From Verrucomicrobiaceae bacterium (GTDB lineage Bacteria; Verrucomicrobiota; Verrucomicrobiae; Verrucomicrobiales; Akkermansiaceae), in contig RPOS01000116.1 in NCBI GenBank assembly GCA_003820635.1, forward strand, positions 1 to 9,597: a stretch of DNA of 9,597 nucleotides. Reading direction: 5' to 3'. Each line of letters begins with the position of its first letter. The first letter of the stretch is position 1. The notes under the pieces are model-generated. The model was not told the DNA's origin and did no database searches. It saw only the letters and a list, made by a program, of their open reading frames with translations. A program made the position numbers and the translations under genes. Positions 6,802-9,597 of the stretch are shown here, in pieces.

Positions 6802-7686
6802 ATGCCGGACCCGTCACGCACGCTTAAAATCGCGATTCCCAAAGGCAGCCTTCAGGAGCCCACCATCGAGCTCCTCGCCAAGGCCGGCTACGAGGTTTAC
6901 GTTTCCTCCCGCGGCCTGCGTCCGAGTTCGAATGATCCGGAGCTCGACCTCTATCTCATCCGCGCCCAGGAAATCGGCCGCTACCTCGGCCAGGGTTTCA
7001 TCGACTGCGGCATCACCGGCTACGATTGGGCCTATGAAAACGAGGTGGATCTGATCGATCTCGCCGAGCTGCCATATTCCCGCGCCACCACGCGGCCCAC
7101 GCGCTGGGTGCTGGTCGTTCCCGAGGATTCCCCGATCCGCAAGCCGGAGGATCTCGAAGGCAAGCGCATCGCCACCGAAGGCGTCGGCATCACCAAGCGC
7201 TGGCTCAAGGAGCGCGGCATCCACGCGGAGGTCGAGTTTTCCTGGGGTGCCACCGAGGTCAAGGTGCCGGATCTGGTGGATGCCATCGTCGATGTCACGG
7301 AAACCGGTTCTTCCATCAAGGCCAACCGGCTGCGCATCGTGGACACGCTGCTGACCTCCTTCCCGCACTTTTACGCCAACCCCGTGGCGGCCGCTGATCC
7401 TTGGAAAAAGGAGAAAATGGAGCGCATCGCCCTGCTCATCAAGGCGGCCCTCGGCGCCCGCGGCAAAGTGGGCCTCAAAATGAACCTTCCCAGCGCCGCG
7501 CTGCCGGAACTTCTCGAAAAACTTCCCTCGCTCCGCCGTCCCACCGTTTCCAACCTGTCCGAAGACGGCTGGGTCGCCGTCGAGACAGTGATTGACGAAA
7601 TCGTCGTCCGCGACATCATCCCCGAACTCAAGCGGCTCGGGGCCGAGGGCATCATCGAGTATCCGCTCAATAAAATCGTCCCCTGA
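6802..7686 (+). CDS. hisG: ATP phosphoribosyltransferase HisG, long form
   Basis: First enzyme of histidine biosynthesis: condenses ATP and PRPP to phosphoribosyl-ATP. The N-terminal LKIAIPKGSLQEPTIELLAKAGY (8-30), the loop ELPYSRATTRP (89-99), and the PRPP-binding stretch DAIVDVTETGSSIKANRL (160-177) identify the family. Residues about 225-294 (RRPTVSNLSEDGWVAVETV, then PELKRLGAEGIIEYPLNKIVP) form the C-terminal HisG_C/ACT-like regulatory domain, so this is the long form that works without HisZ and is normally inhibited by histidine. Length is 294 residues, usual for that form. ATG 6802 places the conserved domain at the N terminus; the in-frame ATG 6763 falls on the candidate -35 box. No SD. 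No other his gene is in the window, so hisG stands apart from a his operon here. A short substitution, ATEGVGITKR (124-133), differs from the more usual ATEYPNLTKR. Confidence 0.95.
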   Translation: MPDPSRTLKIAIPKGSLQEPTIELLAKAGYEVYVSSRGLRPSSNDPELDLYLIRAQEIGRYLGQGFIDCGITGYDWAYENEVDLIDLAELPYSRATTRPTRWVLVVPEDSPIRKPEDLEGKRIATEGVGITKRWLKERGIHAEVEFSWGATEVKVPDLVDAIVDVTETGSSIKANRLRIVDTLLTSFPHFYANPVAAADPWKKEKMERIALLIKAALGARGKVGLKMNLPSAALPELLEKLPSLRRPTVSNLSEDGWVAVETVIDEIVVRDIIPELKRLGAEGIIEYPLNKIVP

Positions 7687-7724
7687 ATCCCTTTCACCGC
7701 AACCTAACACCGACCGCAAACGCC

Positions 7725-7829
7725 ATGGGCTCCATCAAGAAACGCCGTAAGACCAAAATCAACAAACACAAGCGCAAGAAGCGCATGAAGCAGAACCGCC
7801 ACAAGAAGCGCCTCCGCTACAAGTCCTGA
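7725..7829 (+). CDS. Tiny basic AURKAIP1/COX24-like protein, probable ribosomal component, 34 aa
   Basis: A 34-residue protein beginning MGSIKKRRKTKINKHKRKKR, with 12 Lys, 7 Arg, 2 His and no acidic residue. The pattern KKRRKTKINKHKRKKRMKQNRHKKRLRYK fits the AURKAIP1/COX24 (DUF1713) domain, whose mitochondrial members are the small-subunit protein mS38. By analogy with that family and with other tiny Lys/Arg ribosomal peptides, it probably binds rRNA; this is inferred. The reading is secure: a GC-rich codon pattern like the neighbours, a clean ATG and TGA, and a strong terminator 31 bp beyond the stop. It starts 38 bp after hisG; no promoter is obvious, so it may be read through from hisG or have its own start site in that gap. 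There is no SD. It is below common minimum gene-length cutoffs and may be missed by gene callers. Confidence 0.85.
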   Translation: MGSIKKRRKTKINKHKRKKRMKQNRHKKRLRYKS

Positions 7830-7860
7830 TTTCCAGGATTGATTGTTGCTTTTTTCAAGC

Positions 7861-7896
7861 GCCAGAGGCTCGTTCACACGGGCCTCTGGCTTTTTT
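7861..7896 (+). terminator. Intrinsic terminator after the tiny basic gene
   Basis: GCCAGAGGC (7861-7869) pairs perfectly with GCCTCTGGC (7882-7890) around a 12-nt loop and is followed at once by six T residues (7891-7896). This is a textbook rho-independent terminator on the plus strand and should end the hisG/tiny-gene transcript. A weaker 5-bp hairpin, TCCTG/CAGGA, sits over the preceding stop codon at 7824-7838. The reverse strand has no matching U-run, so the terminator is one-directional. Confidence 0.9.
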
Positions 7897-7907
7897 CGTG
7901 ACCGCGC

Positions 7908-8708
7908 ATGAGCCTGCAAGTCGTCGTCCATTTCACGGTGATCTACGAGTCCGCCGATTGGCTCGTCGTGGACAAGCCCGCGCCGCTGATTGTCCATCCG
8001 GCCAACCGCAAGCCCGAGCCCACCCTGCTCGGCGGCGTCGAGAAACTGCTCGCCTACGAAATGGAAAACGGCGCCTGCCCGGCCATCGTCAACCGGCTGG
8101 ACCGGGACACCAGCGGCCTGATCATCGTGGCCAAGCACAAGGCCGCCGCCCGCGAACTCGGCATGATTTTCGAGCGCCGCGAGGTGGAAAAGGAATACCT
8201 CGCCATCGTGCTTGGCTGGCCGGAGGCGGACGCATGGGAATGCACCGAGCCGATCCTGCGCGCCGGGGAAATCGGCCCCTCGCCCATCTGGGTGCGGCAG
8301 ATCGTGCATCCCGCAGGCCGCGAGTGCCGCACGCGTTTTCGCGTCGAGCAACGCTTCGAGCGAGGGGAGGGGAGATTCGCGCTCGTCCGTTGTTTTCCGG
8401 AAACCGGGCGGATGCACCAACTCCGCGTGCATCTGGCCCACAGCGGCCACCCCATCGTCGGCGACAAACTCTACTCGGGCGATGGCTCGGAATACATTTG
8501 CTGGATGAAGGATGGCTGGACGCCGGACTTGCAACAGCGCCTGCTGCTGCCCCGCCACGCGCTCCACGCCGCGATGCTGGCCCTGCCATGGCGCGGCACA
8601 CGCAGGCAATGGCATGCGGGGCTCGCCAGCGACCTTGCTGATTTCGCCGCCGGAAAAGAAGTCGCCGAAACTCCCGGAGTTGTCATCTGGAGCCGGCATG
8701 ACGGTTGA
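7908..8708 (+). CDS. RluA-family pseudouridine synthase without S4 domain
   Basis: Isomerises uridine to pseudouridine in rRNA or tRNA; the target cannot be told from sequence. The catalytic motif is NRLDRDTSGLIIVAK (62-76), with Asp65 as the expected nucleophile; most family members have His before RLD, here Asn62. Also present are the opening VIYESADWLVVDKPAPLIVHP (11-31), KEYLAIVLG, the RxHQLRVHLAHSGHPIVGDKLY region and the LPRHALHAAMLALP element. The protein has 266 residues and no N-terminal S4 RNA-binding domain, as in RluA/RluC-like short forms. A Trp-containing stretch, EYICWMKDGWTPDLQQ, lies between the GDKLY and HALHA motifs and looks like a lineage insert. The ATG sits only 11 nt past the upstream terminator's T-run, so its promoter is unclear. 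Its stop overlaps an ATG (8698) in the frame of the following gene. Confidence 0.92.
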   Translation: MSLQVVVHFTVIYESADWLVVDKPAPLIVHPANRKPEPTLLGGVEKLLAYEMENGACPAIVNRLDRDTSGLIIVAKHKAAARELGMIFERREVEKEYLAIVLGWPEADAWECTEPILRAGEIGPSPIWVRQIVHPAGRECRTRFRVEQRFERGEGRFALVRCFPETGRMHQLRVHLAHSGHPIVGDKLYSGDGSEYICWMKDGWTPDLQQRLLLPRHALHAAMLALPWRGTRRQWHAGLASDLADFAAGKEVAETPGVVIWSRHDG

Positions 8709-8731
8709 GGTGTGCCCAGCGTTGGAATTGC

Positions 8732-8760
8732 TTTCGCTCGCGGCGGAGCATCGCTATTCT
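8732..8760 (+). promoter_or_regulatory. Weak candidate promoter of the Nif3-like gene
   Basis: TTTCGC (8732-8737) and TATTCT (8755-8760) are spaced by 17 bp. The -10 box matches 4 of 6 consensus bases; the -35 is poor. Only 6 nt separate the -10 from ATG 8767, so a transcript from here would start at or next to the start codon. Treat as a possibility; co-transcription with the gene before it is the simpler alternative. Confidence 0.25.
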
Positions 8761-8766
8761 TCGTTC

Positions 8767-9522
8767 ATGTCACCGCTGGCCGATCTCGTTTCCTTTCTCG
8801 ACTGCGAACTCCGCATCGCGGAAATCCCGGATTACCCCGGCGCGGTCAACGGCCTGCAACTGGCCAACGAGGGCAAGGTCCAGCGCATCATTGCCGCCGT
8901 GGATGCCTCGCTGCCCGTCATCGAAGCCGCCGCAGCCGGCGGGCCGGGTCTGCTCATCGTCCATCACGGCATGTTCTGGCAAGGTGTCCGGCCGGTCACC
9001 GGGCCGTTTTACAGGAAACTCAAAACCGCGATGGAGGCCGGCTTGGCCATTTACTCCGCGCACCTTCCGCTGGACGTCCATCCGCTGTGGGGAAACAACA
9101 TCCAGCTCGCTAAGGCCATCGGCATGATCGATCCACAGCCGTTTTTCGACTGGAAAGAGGTTTTCCTCGGCCTGCGTGGATCATGGAACGGCTCGCGCGA
9201 TCATCTTGCCGCACTTCTGGGTCAGACAGTAGGCGGCCGCGTCCACGTCTGCCCCGGCGGGCCGGAGGAAATTTCCTCCATCGGCCTGATCACCGGCGGC
9301 GCTGGCAGCGAGGTCGCCAAAGTCGCGGCAAGCGGTGTGGACACCTTCATCAGCGGCGAGGGTCCGCACTGGAGTCATCCACTGGCGCTGGAACTCGGCA
9401 TCAACCTGCTGCTCGGTGGCCACTACGCCACCGAAACCTTCGGCGTGAAGGCCCTGGCGCATGCACTCGCCGCGAAATTCGGCCTGCCCTGGGAATTTCT
9501 GGATCAGCCCAGTGGATTGTAA
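8767..9522 (+). CDS. Nif3-like dinuclear metal centre protein (DUF34/YbgI family)
   Basis: Member of the Nif3/DUF34 family, widespread proteins with a two-metal site. Their reaction is not established and names such as GTP cyclohydrolase type 1 are annotation carry-over. Expected metal ligands are visible: His66-His67 in LLIVHHGMFW, the SAHLPLD segment (98-104) with Asp103, and His219 and Glu223 in GGHYATETFG. The glycine-rich GLITGGAGSE (173-182) and ISGEGPHW (195-202) are also family features. Length is 251 residues, the short form without the inserted PII-like domain found in some members. ATG 8767 begins the conserved region (MSPLADLVSFLD); an in-frame ATG at 8698 overlaps the previous gene's stop and would add 23 residues with no family match. 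The gene follows the pseudouridine synthase by 58 bp on the same strand, so an operon is plausible. The tRNA beyond it is on the opposite strand. Confidence 0.92.
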   Translation: MSPLADLVSFLDCELRIAEIPDYPGAVNGLQLANEGKVQRIIAAVDASLPVIEAAAAGGPGLLIVHHGMFWQGVRPVTGPFYRKLKTAMEAGLAIYSAHLPLDVHPLWGNNIQLAKAIGMIDPQPFFDWKEVFLGLRGSWNGSRDHLAALLGQTVGGRVHVCPGGPEEISSIGLITGGAGSEVAKVAASGVDTFISGEGPHWSHPLALELGINLLLGGHYATETFGVKALAHALAAKFGLPWEFLDQPSGL

Positions 9523-9553
9523 GTCAACAGCTTGGGATACATGGCGGAGCGGA

Positions 9554-9597
9554 TACGGGTGACGGGAATCGAACCCGTATTTCAAGCTTGGGAAGCT
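9554..9597 (-). tRNA. tRNA-Gly (anticodon CCC), 3' half, cut by the window edge
   Basis: On the minus strand the 3' half of a tRNA is clear. The partial anticodon stem and loop (TTCCCAA, 9594-9588) put the anticodon CCC at 9592-9590. A 3' anticodon strand GCTTG is followed by a 4-nt variable loop and a perfect 5-bp T arm, ACGGG-TTCGATT-CCCGT (9578-9562). The 3' acceptor strand is CACCCGT (9561-9555). The next base, read as the discriminator, is A (9554) and is followed by TCC, so CCA is not encoded and must be added after transcription. The 5' half lies beyond the right edge. It reads toward the Nif3-like gene, whose stop is 31 bp away. Confidence 0.88.

Noticed and set aside
3576..9081. Several long minus-strand frames (3576-4523, 4463-5500, 5479-6711, 6814-7719, 7704-8699) opposite pfp, pilT, hisG and the pseudouridine synthase
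   Set aside because: Each lies antisense to a recognised enzyme, has low-complexity composition and shows no family motif.
1..9597. Mobile element, CRISPR, toxin-antitoxin or defence system
   Set aside because: No transposase, integrase, terminal inverted repeats, spaced direct repeats or small toxin-antitoxin pair was seen; all ten genes are housekeeping or envelope-type. The tRNA at the edge could be an integration site, but nothing beside it here looks integrated.

Overview
The window is about 9.6 kb of high-GC bacterial chromosome, densely coding, with ten protein genes and part of one tRNA gene. The gene content suggests a member of the Verrucomicrobiota, perhaps near Luteolibacter, Haloferula or Prosthecobacter. 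The clues are a Trp/Asp-Pro helical-repeat envelope protein, a PPi-type phosphofructokinase, tandem PilT ATPases, a 34-residue AURKAIP1/COX24-like basic protein, and an almost complete absence of Shine-Dalgarno sequences. The placement rests on recognition of protein style, not on a marker gene. I see no phage, transposon, CRISPR or plasmid signature.

Layout. (1) 99-1100, plus strand: a MidA/NDUFAF7-type SAM methyltransferase. It converges on (2) a two-gene minus-strand unit. Its first gene is a 192-residue conserved-looking hypothetical protein (3121-2543). The second is a 457-residue membrane-anchored protein (2480-1107) made of ten W-x3-D/N-P repeats. (3) A 121-bp divergent region separates that unit from a plus-strand run: pfp (3243-4466), a divergent PilT-like ATPase (4535-5587) and a canonical PilT (5599-6687). 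The gaps are 68 and 11 bp, so one operon is plausible. (4) After a hairpin just past the pilT stop comes hisG (6802-7686), with a candidate promoter so close that the mRNA would be nearly leaderless. (5) The tiny basic, ribosomal-type gene (7725-7829) follows and ends in a strong intrinsic terminator (7861-7896). (6) An RluA-type pseudouridine synthase (7908-8708) and a Nif3-like dinuclear-metal protein (8767-9522) follow. (7) The 3' half of a tRNA-Gly(CCC) lies on the minus strand at the right edge.

Working together: the genes are mostly housekeeping (PPi-linked glycolysis, type IV pilus retraction, histidine biosynthesis, RNA modification and translation) and do not form one pathway. No clearly new defence or mobile system is visible. 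The points most worth following are the decad-repeat envelope protein with its hypothetical partner, the PilT paralogue that keeps its ATPase site but has lost retraction-associated C-terminal motifs, the tiny COX24-like protein, and the SD-less or near-leaderless gene starts. No stretch longer than about 120 bp lacks a gene.
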